A stretch of DNA of 12,479 nt from Actinomycetes bacterium (lineage in GTDB: Bacteria > Actinomycetota > CALGFH01), in the NCBI GenBank assembly GCA_030152105.1, contig JASLIH010000195.1, positions 1-12,479 of the forward strand, written 5' to 3'. Position 1 is the stretch's first letter, and every line of letters begins with the position of its first letter. A program made the translations under genes and the position numbers. Of this stretch, positions 1-7,152 are shown piece after piece. The notes beneath the pieces were generated by a model that was given only the letters and a program-made list of their open reading frames with translations, ran no database searches and was not told the origin of the DNA.

Positions 1-2
1 CG

Positions 3-944
3 ATGGAGCTGTTCCCGCCGATGCCGCTGGCCGAGTGGCGAGACACCAAGGAGACGCTGCACCGGTTCTGCCAGGTGGTCGGCAAGGTCCGGCTGGCCGC
101 CAGTGTGCGGCGCAACCACTGGTGGAACGTGCCCTTCCACCTCACCGGCCGGGGCATCACCACCCGGCCCATGGGCCAGGTCGACGGCAATCCGGTCTTC
201 ACCATCGACTTCGACTTCATCGACCACCAGCTGCGCATCCAGACCCTTGACGGCGCTGCGGCGTTCCCGCTCCAGGGCCAGTCGGTGGCCTCGTTCCACC
301 GCAACCTGCTGAAGGCGCTTTCCGCCCTCGGGGTCGAGGCAACCATCGCCGTCCCCCGGCCGTTCGACCTCCCCGATGGCGAGCGGCGGTTCGCCGACGA
401 CACCGAGCACGCCAGCTACGACCCGGCCTGGGCGACCCGCTACTGGCAGGTCCTCAGCCGGATCAACCTGCTGCTGGAGGAGTTCGCGGCCCGGTTCTCG
501 GGCAAGGTCAGCCCGGTGCACCATTTCTGGCACACCATCGACATCGCCCACACCCGTTTTGCCGACCGCCGGACCGATCAGCCCCCGACGGCCGATCCGG
601 TGACCCGCGAGGCGTACTCGCGGGAGGTGATCAGCTTCGGCTTCTGGTTCGGCGACGATCGCTTCGGTGAGCCGGCCTTCTATGCCTACACCGCGCCGGA
701 GCCAGCCGGGTTGGCTGCTGAGCCGCTGCACCCGGCGGCTGCCTGGTGGGATCCGCGCAACGGCAGCCACCTGGCCGTGCTGCGCTATGACGACGCCCGC
801 GCCGAGCCCGAGCCGCGCAGCGCCGTGCTCGACTTCTACGAGAGCGCCTACCAGGCCGGCGCCCGGCTCGCCGGCTGGGACATCCAACGCCTCGCCTCCC
901 CTGGCGGCATCACCGACCCGCGACTTGGTCCACCCCACGGGTGA
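3..944 (+). CDS. DUF5996 family protein
   Basis: This is a 313-residue protein of the DUF5996 family, whose biochemical role is unknown. The N-terminus carries the family's typical block: PLAEWRDTKETLH at residues 8-20, then QVVGKVRLA, then RNHWWNVPFHLTGRG near residues 37-51. Further signs are HHFWHTIDIAHTRF around residue 173 and a C-terminal part rich in aromatic residues. No signal peptide or membrane segment is seen, so it is probably cytosolic. The ATG lies only two bases inside the window, so an earlier start cannot be excluded, but the family normally begins only a few residues before the PLAEWRDT block, which supports this start. Length is about what the family shows. The next gene starts 100 bases downstream on the same strand. 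Family assignment is from recall of the motif pattern; no function is inferred. Confidence 0.85.
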   Translation: MELFPPMPLAEWRDTKETLHRFCQVVGKVRLAASVRRNHWWNVPFHLTGRGITTRPMGQVDGNPVFTIDFDFIDHQLRIQTLDGAAAFPLQGQSVASFHRNLLKALSALGVEATIAVPRPFDLPDGERRFADDTEHASYDPAWATRYWQVLSRINLLLEEFAARFSGKVSPVHHFWHTIDIAHTRFADRRTDQPPTADPVTREAYSREVISFGFWFGDDRFGEPAFYAYTAPEPAGLAAEPLHPAAAWWDPRNGSHLAVLRYDDARAEPEPRSAVLDFYESAYQAGARLAGWDIQRLASPGGITDPRLGPPHG

Positions 945-1044
945 TGCCCAGAGGCCCCACGGGCAGATTCATCCGTTTCGGGAGACGCCCGGGGAGCTTG
1001 GGGACCGCTATGGTCGCTGTGGCCGGCAACGGATTGGAGCGACC

Positions 1045-3750
1045 ATGGCGAATGCCGAGCGCGAGCGGGTCGAGGGGTTCGGGCGCCTGGAGGACGGGTT
1101 GCGCCAGGCCGGCGACTGGTACCTGTGGGGGCCGTACCTGAGCGAACGCCAGTGGGGCACCGTGCGGGAGGACTACAGCGCCGACGGCGACGCCTGGACC
1201 TATCTCCCACACGACCACGCCCGTTCTCGCGCGTACCGGTGGGGGGAGGACGGCATGGCCGGCTTCTCCGACGTGGAGCAGCGGCTCTGCCTGGGCCTGT
1301 CGCTGTGGAACGGTCGCGACCCGATCCTCAAGGAGCGGATGTTCGGGCTGACCGGCGCGCAGGCCAACCACGGGGAGGACGTCAAGGAGTACTGGTGGTA
1401 CCTGGACGCCGTCCCCAGCCACGCCTGGAACCGCTGGCGCTATCACTACCCGCAGGGCGCCTTCCCCTATGACGACCTGCTCGCCGGCAACGGGCGTCGG
1501 GGCAAGCTCGATCCGGAGTATGAGCTGCTCGACACCGGCGTGTTCGATCAGGACCGGTACTGGATCGTCGAGGTCGACTACGCCAAGTCCGATCCCACTG
1601 ACCTGCTCATGGTGGTCCGGGTGACCAATGCCGGTCCGGACGAGTCCACGCTGCACGTGCTCCCGACCGCCTGGTTCCGCAACACCTGGTCGTGGGAGAT
1701 GGACGGGCCCAGGCCCCAGCTGCGGGGTGGGGCAGACGGCTCTGTGGCGATCGACCATCCCTTCCTCGGCGACCTGGAGCTGCTGGCTGGCGCCGGGCCG
1801 GACGGGGTCCCCCCGACCGCCCTGTTCTGCGAGAACGAGTCCAACAACCAGCGGCTGTTCGGCGTGCCCAACACGACCCCGTACCCCAAGGACGGGATCA
1901 ACGACCACGTGGTGGCCGGGGCGGCGACCATCAACCCCGACCGGCACGGCACCAAGGCGGCGATGTGGTACCGGCTCCCGGTCGGGCCGGCGGCAACGGT
2001 CGAGCTGCGCCTCCGCCTGCGCCCGGCCGGCGCCGGGCCGGAGGCCGCGGTGGCGCTCGGTGCCGACTTCGACCGGGTCGTGGGCCAGCGCCGGCAGGAG
2101 GCCGACGCCTTCTACGCTGAGCTGAGCCCACCCGACCGCTCGGCCGACGAGGCGGCGGTGATGCGGCAGGCGTTCGCCGGGATGCTCTGGAGCAAGCAGC
2201 TGTACGCCTACGACGTGGCCCGCTGGCTACAGGGCGACCCGACCCAGCCGGCCCCGCCGGCGTCCCGCGGTGACGGACGCAACGCCCGCTGGACCAGCTT
2301 CGAGGCGTTCGACCTCATGTCGATGCCGGACAAATGGGAGTACCCCTGGTTCGCGGCCTGGGATCTGGCCTTCCACTGCGTGGCCCTTGCCCACCTCGAC
2401 CCGGCGTTCGCCAAGTACCAGCTGCTGCTGTTGTGCCGCGAATGGTTCCAGCATCCCAGCGGCGCGCTCCCCGCCTACGAGTGGGACTTCGGGGACGTCA
2501 ACCCACCGGTGCAGGCCTGGGCGGCGCTCGAGGTGTTCGCCATCGACGGCGCTCGCGACCTGGATTTCCTCAGCCGGGTGTTCGACAAGCTGCTGGTGAA
2601 CTTCACCTGGTGGGTGAACCGCGAGGACGCCAACGGCTCGAACCTGTTCGAGGGAGGGTTCCTCGGCCTGGACAACATCGGCCCGCTCGACCGCTCTCAT
2701 CTCCCGGTCGGCGGCACGCTCGAGCAGTCCGACGCCACCGGGTGGATGGCGTTCTACGCACTCTCCATGGCCGGCATCGCCTCGATCCTCAACCGCTCCG
2801 GCCGGCGGCCCACGCTCGACCTCGTGCTCAAGTTCCTCGAGCACTTCGCCCAGATCCGTCACGCCATGGCCACCTTGGGTGTATGGGACGACGCCGACGG
2901 CTTCTACTACGACAAGCTCGTCGCCCCCGACGGGAGCGCGGTGCCGGTCAAGGTCCGGTCGATGGTCGGCGTCATCCCGCTCCTCGCCGCCGTGGTGGTC
3001 GATGAGGAGGCGATCGGCCGTGCCGAGGCGGTCGGGAAGGCATTCCCGCGCCTGCTCGACGAGCTGGGCGGCCCCGGGCGCCTGGCCGAGCAGGGCCTGG
3101 TCAGAGGCGAGCCCGGCAATCGGCGGCTGCTCCTCGGCGTTGTCGGGGTCGACCACCTCACCAAGCTGCTCGCCAAGCTGTTCGACGAGACCGAGTTCCT
3201 GTCGCCCTACGGCCTGCGGGCTCTGTCCGCCTTCCATCGCGACCACCCCTACGAGCTCGAGGTCGAGGGCTTCCGGGCCAGCATCGACTACGAGCCGGCC
3301 GAGTCGACCACCGCGATGTTCGGGGGGAACTCCAACTGGCGTGGGCCCATCTGGTTCCCGCTCAACTACCTGCTGATCAGCGCGCTCGAGCGCTACCACC
3401 GGTTCTTCGGCGACGAGCTCACCGTCGAGTACCCGACGGGCGGCCCACGGCACACCCTCGACCAGGTCGCCGCCGATCTGCGGCAGCGGCTGGTCAGCCT
3501 GTTCGTTGTCGGGCCCGACGGGCGGCGACCCTGCTTCGGGTGGGTGGACCGCCTCCAGGGCGACCCTGCCTGGAGCGGCAACCTGGTCTTCAACGAGTAC
3601 TTCCACGGCGACAACGGGGCCGGACTCGGTGCCTCGCACCAGACGGGGTGGACGGGGCTGGTGGCCGACCTGGTCCGCGGGCGGCCGTCGGGCGAGGGTG
3701 TCTATGCCATCGGGGACCTTGGCCGTGTCGTTGGTCGGGCACGGCCATGA
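1045..3750 (+). CDS. GH63-type (MGH1-like) glucosidase
   Basis: A 901-residue protein of the glycoside hydrolase 63 / MGH1-like class, (alpha/alpha)6-barrel enzymes that remove alpha-glucosyl or related residues from oligosaccharides or small glucosides. Typical motifs appear in order: RYHYPQGAFPYDDL near residue 132, KWEYPWFAAWDLAFH around 430-444, YGLRALS near 720, NSNWRGPIWFPLNYL at 762-776, FNEYFHGDNG at 849-858 and HQTGWTGL at 865-872. By analogy with E. coli YgjK, Asp440 and Glu851 are the likeliest acid and base; this is inference. There is no signal peptide, so it is probably intracellular. The start is the ATG preceded by GGAG at 1036-1039; the open frame runs further upstream, but that part is a shadow of the previous gene. 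The substrate is unknown. Trehalose, glucosylglycerol or maltooligosaccharides are possible, and the sugar ABC ATPase fragment at the right end may be related. Confidence 0.88.
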   Translation: MANAERERVEGFGRLEDGLRQAGDWYLWGPYLSERQWGTVREDYSADGDAWTYLPHDHARSRAYRWGEDGMAGFSDVEQRLCLGLSLWNGRDPILKERMFGLTGAQANHGEDVKEYWWYLDAVPSHAWNRWRYHYPQGAFPYDDLLAGNGRRGKLDPEYELLDTGVFDQDRYWIVEVDYAKSDPTDLLMVVRVTNAGPDESTLHVLPTAWFRNTWSWEMDGPRPQLRGGADGSVAIDHPFLGDLELLAGAGPDGVPPTALFCENESNNQRLFGVPNTTPYPKDGINDHVVAGAATINPDRHGTKAAMWYRLPVGPAATVELRLRLRPAGAGPEAAVALGADFDRVVGQRRQEADAFYAELSPPDRSADEAAVMRQAFAGMLWSKQLYAYDVARWLQGDPTQPAPPASRGDGRNARWTSFEAFDLMSMPDKWEYPWFAAWDLAFHCVALAHLDPAFAKYQLLLLCREWFQHPSGALPAYEWDFGDVNPPVQAWAALEVFAIDGARDLDFLSRVFDKLLVNFTWWVNREDANGSNLFEGGFLGLDNIGPLDRSHLPVGGTLEQSDATGWMAFYALSMAGIASILNRSGRRPTLDLVLKFLEHFAQIRHAMATLGVWDDADGFYYDKLVAPDGSAVPVKVRSMVGVIPLLAAVVVDEEAIGRAEAVGKAFPRLLDELGGPGRLAEQGLVRGEPGNRRLLLGVVGVDHLTKLLAKLFDETEFLSPYGLRALSAFHRDHPYELEVEGFRASIDYEPAESTTAMFGGNSNWRGPIWFPLNYLLISALERYHRFFGDELTVEYPTGGPRHTLDQVAADLRQRLVSLFVVGPDGRRPCFGWVDRLQGDPAWSGNLVFNEYFHGDNGAGLGASHQTGWTGLVADLVRGRPSGEGVYAIGDLGRVVGRARP
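3720..3747 (+). terminator. Hairpin at the end of the glucosidase gene
   Basis: TGGCCGTG (3720-3727) and CACGGCCA (3740-3747) are perfectly complementary 8-base arms around a 12-base loop, ending one base before the stop codon's last two bases. There is no T run after it, so if it ends transcription it would be an atypical or Rho-assisted terminator, as is common in GC-rich Actinomycetota. Chance occurrence in GC-rich coding DNA is possible. Confidence 0.3.
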
Positions 3751-3809
3751 CCGGCAGCGGCGGCGGCCAGGCCCGGGGTCGAGACCTGATTGGCCGGGTG
3801 GCCTGCGAG

Positions 3810-3828
3810 ATCACCCCGAATGGGTGAT
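3810..3828. promoter_or_regulatory. Perfect inverted repeat before the repeat-protein/RDD unit
   Basis: ATCACCC (3810-3816) and GGGTGAT (3822-3828) form a perfect 7-base inverted repeat with a 5-base spacer, CGAAT. It lies in the 151-base gap after the glucosidase, 73 bases before the chosen GTG start of the next gene. The geometry fits either an operator for a dimeric repressor or a small hairpin. It is less GC-rich than its surroundings. No binding protein can be named. Nothing else recognisable was found in this gap. Confidence 0.35.
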
Positions 3829-3901
3829 GCTAGCTCGTCTGCCTGGCGCGACACTGGGCCGTGAGAGGCCAGTGCGCGAGCGGAAGCGGATCGGAGGGGT
3901 G

Positions 3902-4699
3902 GTGCAGGGCAGCGAGCGGGCGTTGGTACCGCTGTCATCGGAGCTGCTCGGCCCCCCGGGGGCGCCCGATGGACAGGTCGACGTGCCGCGGCTGCTGGCC
4001 GCGGCGGCGTTCGGCTTGGCGGTGGAGGCGCAGCGGCGATCGTTGGACGCCGCGGGTGCCGTCGTGGGCCGGTTCGGGTGGCCGCTGCGGGCCCTCGCCC
4101 GTCCCGCGGTGGCGTTGGCGCGGGGCTCGGTGGCGGTGGCTCGGCACCATCTCGACCTCGACGGCTGGGCGGCGCGAGGGGTGGCGGAACAGCGACGTGC
4201 GCAGGCGGTCGCCGTCAGGGCCGTCGGTGCGCTGATCGCCGGGCTCGTTGCCGCCGTCCTCGACGAGATCGACCTTGACGAGGTGGTGGCCCGGGTCGAC
4301 CTGGACCGGATCGTCGACCGCATCAACCTCAATCAGATCGCCGCCCGCATCGACCTTGACGAGATCGTGCGCCGGATCGACATCGACGCCATCGCCGAAC
4401 GCATCGACCTGGACGCCATCGTCACCCGTATCGACCTGGACGCGATCGTCGCCCGGGTGGACCTGGACGCCATCCTGGCCCGGGTCGACCTACCTGGGCT
4501 CACTGAGCAGGTCATCGACGAGGTCGACCTCGGGGAGATCATCCGCGAGTCGAGCAGCACCATGGCCAGCGAGACGGTCGACGCCCTGCGGGTGCAGGGG
4601 ATGCGGGTCGACGGTCTGGTCAGCCGGATCGTCGACCGCGTCCTGCTCCGGCAGGGACAGCGCCAGACCGGCCCATTCATCGATGAGCTGCCGCCATGA
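3902..4699 (+). CDS. Nonapeptide-repeat protein coupled to RDD protein
   Basis: A 265-residue protein of no named family that I recognise. Residues 30-90 are Ala-rich, amphipathic and helical-looking (VPRLLAAAAFGLAVEAQRR). Residues 102-120 form a hydrophobic stretch that could insert in or lie on the membrane. Residues 122-193 are eight tandem nine-residue units with the consensus R-[IV]-D-[LI]-D-x-[IV]-[VAL]-x; a degenerate unit and a closing VIDEVDLGEIIRE follow. The final 60 residues look helical. The GTG at 3902 was chosen because GGAGG lies just upstream (3893-3897, spacing 4). An in-frame ATG at 3827 would add 25 residues, but it has no ribosome binding site and overlaps an inverted repeat. 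The stop overlaps the start of the RDD gene as ATGA, so the two are probably translationally coupled and act together at the membrane. The role is unknown; the gene itself is clear, the start is less sure. Confidence 0.8.
   Translation: MQGSERALVPLSSELLGPPGAPDGQVDVPRLLAAAAFGLAVEAQRRSLDAAGAVVGRFGWPLRALARPAVALARGSVAVARHHLDLDGWAARGVAEQRRAQAVAVRAVGALIAGLVAAVLDEIDLDEVVARVDLDRIVDRINLNQIAARIDLDEIVRRIDIDAIAERIDLDAIVTRIDLDAIVARVDLDAILARVDLPGLTEQVIDEVDLGEIIRESSSTMASETVDALRVQGMRVDGLVSRIVDRVLLRQGQRQTGPFIDELPP
4265..4480 (+). repeat. Eight tandem 27-base units coding for nine residues each
   Basis: Units start at 4265, 4292, 4319, 4346, 4373, 4400, 4427 and 4454, with no gap or frame change. Units 6 and 7 (RIDLDAIVT and RIDLDAIVA) differ at only three of 27 bases, all but one synonymous, which points to recent duplication. 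Older units differ more at DNA level but keep the protein pattern: the leading Arg uses CGG, CGC and CGT in different copies. A ninth unit beginning at 4481 starts RVDL and then breaks down. Confidence 0.95.
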
Positions 4700-5229
4700 C
4701 CCGAGACACCCGCTATGCCGAAGCCAGGGCCCTGCAGGGCCACCGGGCCGGCTTCGCCTCCCGGGTCGTGGCCGATGTCCTGGACCTCGGGGTCGCCTGG
4801 CTGCTCGGCTTGGCGATGCTGGTGGCCGCGGGGGTGGTCCGCTACCTGCTGACCGGCCCGCCGCTCCGCCTTCCCGTCCTGCCCAACTGGCTCGACGCCG
4901 GCGCCTTCGCGGCGGTCGCCGTCGCCTACCTGACGTTCAGCTGGGCGGCGACCGGCAGGTCGGTGGGCAAGCAGGTCGCGGGGCTGCGGGTGGTGGAGCG
5001 TACTGGCCGCCGGCTGTCACTGTGGCGTTCGTTCATCCGGGCCGTGCTGTACGTGCTGTTCCCGGCCGGACTGCTGTGGATTCTGGCCAGCCGGCGCAAT
5101 GCCTCGCTCCAGGACCTGATCGTCAGGACGGCCGTGCTGTACGACTGGGCCTACCAGCCGGCCGACCAGGCATCCCCAACGAGTGATGGCCGCTCACCCC
5201 GCCCGACACGATCACCGACAGAGGCCTGA
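4696..5229 (+). CDS. RDD family membrane protein
   Basis: A 177-residue RDD-family integral membrane protein. The name-giving Arg and Asp residues are present in the first helix: R23, D27 and D30 in ASRVVADVLDLG. Three membrane segments are visible, near residues 24-50, 66-86 and 112-131. The conserved loop GRSVGKQVAGLRVV (87-100) follows the second helix, and a SLQDLIVRTAVL motif (137-148) follows the third. The family is widespread and mostly uncharacterised; some members have been linked to transport or stress tolerance, but no reaction can be given here. The start ATG overlaps the stop of the repeat-protein gene (ATGA), and no separate ribosome binding site is needed. The tail after residue 150 is Pro/Ser/Thr-rich and not conserved. 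The frame stays open after the TGA stop into a DUF1508 domain (next entry). Confidence 0.9.
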   Translation: MTRDTRYAEARALQGHRAGFASRVVADVLDLGVAWLLGLAMLVAAGVVRYLLTGPPLRLPVLPNWLDAGAFAAVAVAYLTFSWAATGRSVGKQVAGLRVVERTGRRLSLWRSFIRAVLYVLFPAGLLWILASRRNASLQDLIVRTAVLYDWAYQPADQASPTSDGRSPRPTRSPTEA

Positions 5230-5409
5230 GGCGCCAACAACCTCAAGAAGGGCTCGACCGGCAAGTTCAGCTTCAGCCTGGTCGCCACCAACGGCCAGGT
5301 GATCGCGACCAGCGAGGCCTATGAGAGCAAGGCGAGCGCGGTCAACGGCATCGAGTCGGTCAAGCGTAACGCCGCCGACGCTGCGATCGACGACCAGACC
5401 GACAAGTAG
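5230..5409 (+). pseudogene. DUF1508 (YegP-like) domain without a start codon
   Basis: These 59 codons encode a recognisable DUF1508/YegP domain: KKGSTGKFSFSLVATNGQ, then VIATSEAYESKASAVNGIE, then SVKRNAADAAIDDQTDK and TAG. Intact family members begin roughly M-A-x-x-F-x-[IL]-K-K-G, whereas here the frame reads GANNLKKG directly after the RDD stop at 5227-5229, with no ATG, GTG or TTG before the domain. The only in-frame candidate is a GTG deep inside the domain. The start and one or two residues therefore seem to be lost. Options are a decayed gene, a small deletion or assembly error near 5230-5245, or expression by readthrough of the RDD stop, since both share one frame. The rest of the domain looks undamaged, suggesting the change is recent. 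Function of the family is unknown; members are small soluble proteins. Confidence 0.7.
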
Positions 5410-5474
5410 CCTGCGGTATCACTTGACGCTCGGCTGAGCTGCGGGTCGGGGTTGCGCGTCGACCGCTGTGGTGC

Positions 5475-5717
5475 TCACCGAGCCCCTCGGCCTCGTCCGC
5501 CGTAGTCGTCCCGTTGCCAGGCCAGCTCCCGCGCCATGGCGAGCCAGGCGTTGGCTTGGGCGACCTTCAGCTCAGCGCGCCGCAGGTGCTTCTCGATGTC
5601 GATGTTGGACCGGCCCTGCTCGGCATCGATCTCCTCATAGAGCGCCTCGCCCTGGGACAGCGCCTCGTACCCTCGCTGCATGGCGTCGTCCCAGGTCAGC
5701 TCGCTCCACTCCGACAT
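5475..5717 (-). CDS. Small helical hypothetical protein
   Basis: An 80-residue minus-strand protein that I do not recognise. Codon use supports it: about 70 of 80 codons end in G or C. It begins MSEWSELTWDDAMQRGYEA. Residues 8-30 and 39-70 look like two amphipathic helices rich in Glu and Ala; the last ten residues are a Gly/Arg tail. There is no signal peptide or membrane segment, so it is probably cytosolic. Upstream of the ATG is GGCGAGGGTGG, a usable ribosome binding site. It faces the DUF1508 remnant tail-to-tail and is divergent from the SRPBCC gene, with 191 bases between their starts. The Trp-rich N-terminus and paired helices could form a helical hairpin or dimer, but this is inference only. 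Confidence 0.65.
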   Translation of the reverse strand: MSEWSELTWDDAMQRGYEALSQGEALYEEIDAEQGRSNIDIEKHLRRAELKVAQANAWLAMARELAWQRDDYGGRGRGAR

Positions 5718-5840
5718 CGCGCACCACCCTCGCCAGGTCCATCAGGACCTTCTCGCCCAGAACGACCGCTGCCGAGGTGAGTATGCCAAGCGGGGGTGCC
5801 TCGCGCCGCACATGGAAGCTGAACAAGCCGCCGGAGCAGG

Positions 5841-5846
5841 TAGAGT
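5841..5846 (+). promoter_or_regulatory. Possible -10 element for the SRPBCC gene
   Basis: TAGAGT at 5841-5846 resembles a housekeeping -10 element. A loose -35 match, CTGAAC, lies at 5819-5824 with a 16-base spacer. It would give a leader of about 55 bases before the ATG at 5909. The 191-base divergent gap holding it contains no other gene that I can support. Confidence 0.28.
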
Positions 5847-5908
5847 TGCCGATCACAGGAGGGGCGATCCCGACGGTTCCAGTCACCGGAGACCAGGGAG
5901 GAAGCCCC

Positions 5909-6355
5909 ATGGAGATCAACCGGAACGCACCGGCGACCGCGGACGGCGAGCTGCGGATCGACGCCGACCCCGAGACGGTGTTCTCGGTCATCTCGGCCAT
6001 CGACCAGTGGCCGTCCTGGAACCCCGACATCAAGTCGGTGAGCGCCGAGGGGCCGGTCCAGCCCGGCACGGTGTTCCGGTGGAAGGCCGGGCCGAGCTCC
6101 CTCACCTCCACCTTGCAGGTGGTCGACCCACCCCGGGAGATCGCCTGGACCGGCACCACCATGGGCATCAAGGCCGTGCACGTGTTCCGGTTCCAGGCCA
6201 GCGACGGCGGCACGCTGGCGCGCTCTGAGGAGTCCTGGGAGGGGTTGCTGGCCAGCCTCCTCAAGGGCTACAGCCGCCGGACCCTGGACAAGGGCATCCG
6301 CGGCGTGCTCGGGCACCTCAAGACCGAGGCCGAGCGCCGGGCCGCGGCGGGGTGA
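5909..6355 (+). CDS. SRPBCC / polyketide cyclase-like protein
   Basis: A 148-residue protein of the SRPBCC (START/Bet v1-like) superfamily, which forms a helix-grip fold with a hydrophobic ligand pocket. The N-terminal pattern is diagnostic: ELRIDADPETVFSVISAID followed by WPSWNPDI (residues 33-40), then GPVQPGTVFRWKAG and a C-terminal long helix from about residue 115. The start is well supported by GGAGG at 5897-5901, seven bases before the ATG. Members bind lipids or polyketides, or act as cyclases or stress-related carriers; the ligand here cannot be told. It stands alone, divergent from the small helical gene and ending 15 bases before the convergent hemolysin III-type gene. No signal peptide, so probably cytosolic. 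Confidence 0.88.
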   Translation: MEINRNAPATADGELRIDADPETVFSVISAIDQWPSWNPDIKSVSAEGPVQPGTVFRWKAGPSSLTSTLQVVDPPREIAWTGTTMGIKAVHVFRFQASDGGTLARSEESWEGLLASLLKGYSRRTLDKGIRGVLGHLKTEAERRAAAG

Positions 6356-6370
6356 GCCAACTGCGCGACG

Positions 6371-7075
6371 TCAGCCGCTGGGCAGCACGAACAGGCTGAT
6401 GGCCAGGAAATGGGCGGCCACCCCGGCGATCACCAGCAGGTGGAAGACCTCGTGGTAGCCGAAGACGGCCGGCACCGGGTCGGGGCGGCGCAGGGCGTAC
6501 ACGGCCGCCCCGGCTGAGTAGACCAGCCCGCCAGCGACGATCAGCAGCGCGCCGGGCACGCCGAGCCGGGCGAACAGCTGCGGCATGGCGATCACCGCCA
6601 CCCAGCCAAGGGCCAGATACACCGTCCCGCCGAGCCATCTGGGCGCCCCGGTCCAGACGAGCTCGAGCACGATCCCGGCCAGGGCCCCGCCCCAGACGAC
6701 CGCGAGCACGACACTGGCGAGCGTGCCCCGCAGGACCAGCAGGCCGACCGGGGTATAGGTCCCGGCGATGAGCAGGAAGATCATCGAATGGTCCAGCCGG
6801 CGCATTCGGCGCCGGGCCGGGATGGTCCAGCTGACGCGGTGGTACAGGGCACTCACCCCGAACAGGGCGGACACCGATACGGCATAGATCGCGGCCGCGA
6901 GCGTGGCCCTGGGGGTGGCGGCGAGCAGAACCAGCAGGGTGCCGCTGGCCAGGGAGACGAAGAAGGCCCACTGGTGGAAGACTCCACGCAGCCGCGGCTT
7001 GACCCGGACCTCGGGGACGGCCGTGGCCGGCGTCTGGAGGCCGCGCGACGTGTCGGGTCGGATCAGCGGTTCCAT
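6371..7075 (-). CDS. Hemolysin III / PAQR-type membrane protein
   Basis: A 234-residue seven-helix membrane protein of the hemolysin III (TrhA/YqfA) family, related to PAQR receptors. After KPRLRGVFHQWAFF (26-39) come the family's conserved polar residues: S75 and H79 in VSALYHR, D95-H96 in RLDHSMIFLLIAGTYTP, and H208, E209 and H212 in GYHEVFHLL. These His and Asp residues match the likely metal site of the family. Despite the name, most bacterial members are not shown to be toxins; roles in membrane lipid homeostasis have been proposed. The ATG at 7075 was chosen because the family usually begins 5-30 residues before KPRLRG; a TTG at 7132 would add 19 low-complexity residues. Neither has a good ribosome binding site. 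It lies last in a run of minus-strand genes. Confidence 0.88.
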   Translation of the reverse strand: MEPLIRPDTSRGLQTPATAVPEVRVKPRLRGVFHQWAFFVSLASGTLLVLLAATPRATLAAAIYAVSVSALFGVSALYHRVSWTIPARRRMRRLDHSMIFLLIAGTYTPVGLLVLRGTLASVVLAVVWGGALAGIVLELVWTGAPRWLGGTVYLALGWVAVIAMPQLFARLGVPGALLIVAGGLVYSAGAAVYALRRPDPVPAVFGYHEVFHLLVIAGVAAHFLAISLFVLPSG

Positions 7076-7152
7076 GGCATCAGGCGAGGACTCCGGGGTC
7101 GGGGAAGCAAGCGTACCCGGCGACGCCGCCAAGCAGTACCGGCGACTCGTTG

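Noticed and set aside
1009..1014. TATGGT as a -10 element before the glucosidase
   Set aside because: No -35-like sequence at 16-18 bases upstream, so the match is too weak to report.
667..1044. Upstream extension of the glucosidase frame
   Set aside because: It overlaps the DUF5996 gene in another frame, has Arg/Pro/Ser-rich shadow composition and is not part of any GH63 protein. The ATG at 1045 has a ribosome binding site.
2227..3639. 470-residue minus-strand open frame
   Set aside because: Antisense to the glucosidase, whose motifs are unmistakable; the composition is Val/Glu/Gly-rich shadow sequence.
5635..6264. 209-residue minus-strand frame opposite the SRPBCC gene
   Set aside because: Mostly antisense to SRPBCC. 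The stretch reading LGILTSAAVVLGEKVLMDLA in the gap (about 5740-5800) looks protein-like, but it overlaps the start of the small helical gene and has no clear start of its own.
7076..7132. TTG start adding 19 residues to the hemolysin III-type protein
   Set aside because: Rare start codon, no ribosome binding site and low-complexity extension; kept only as an alternative.
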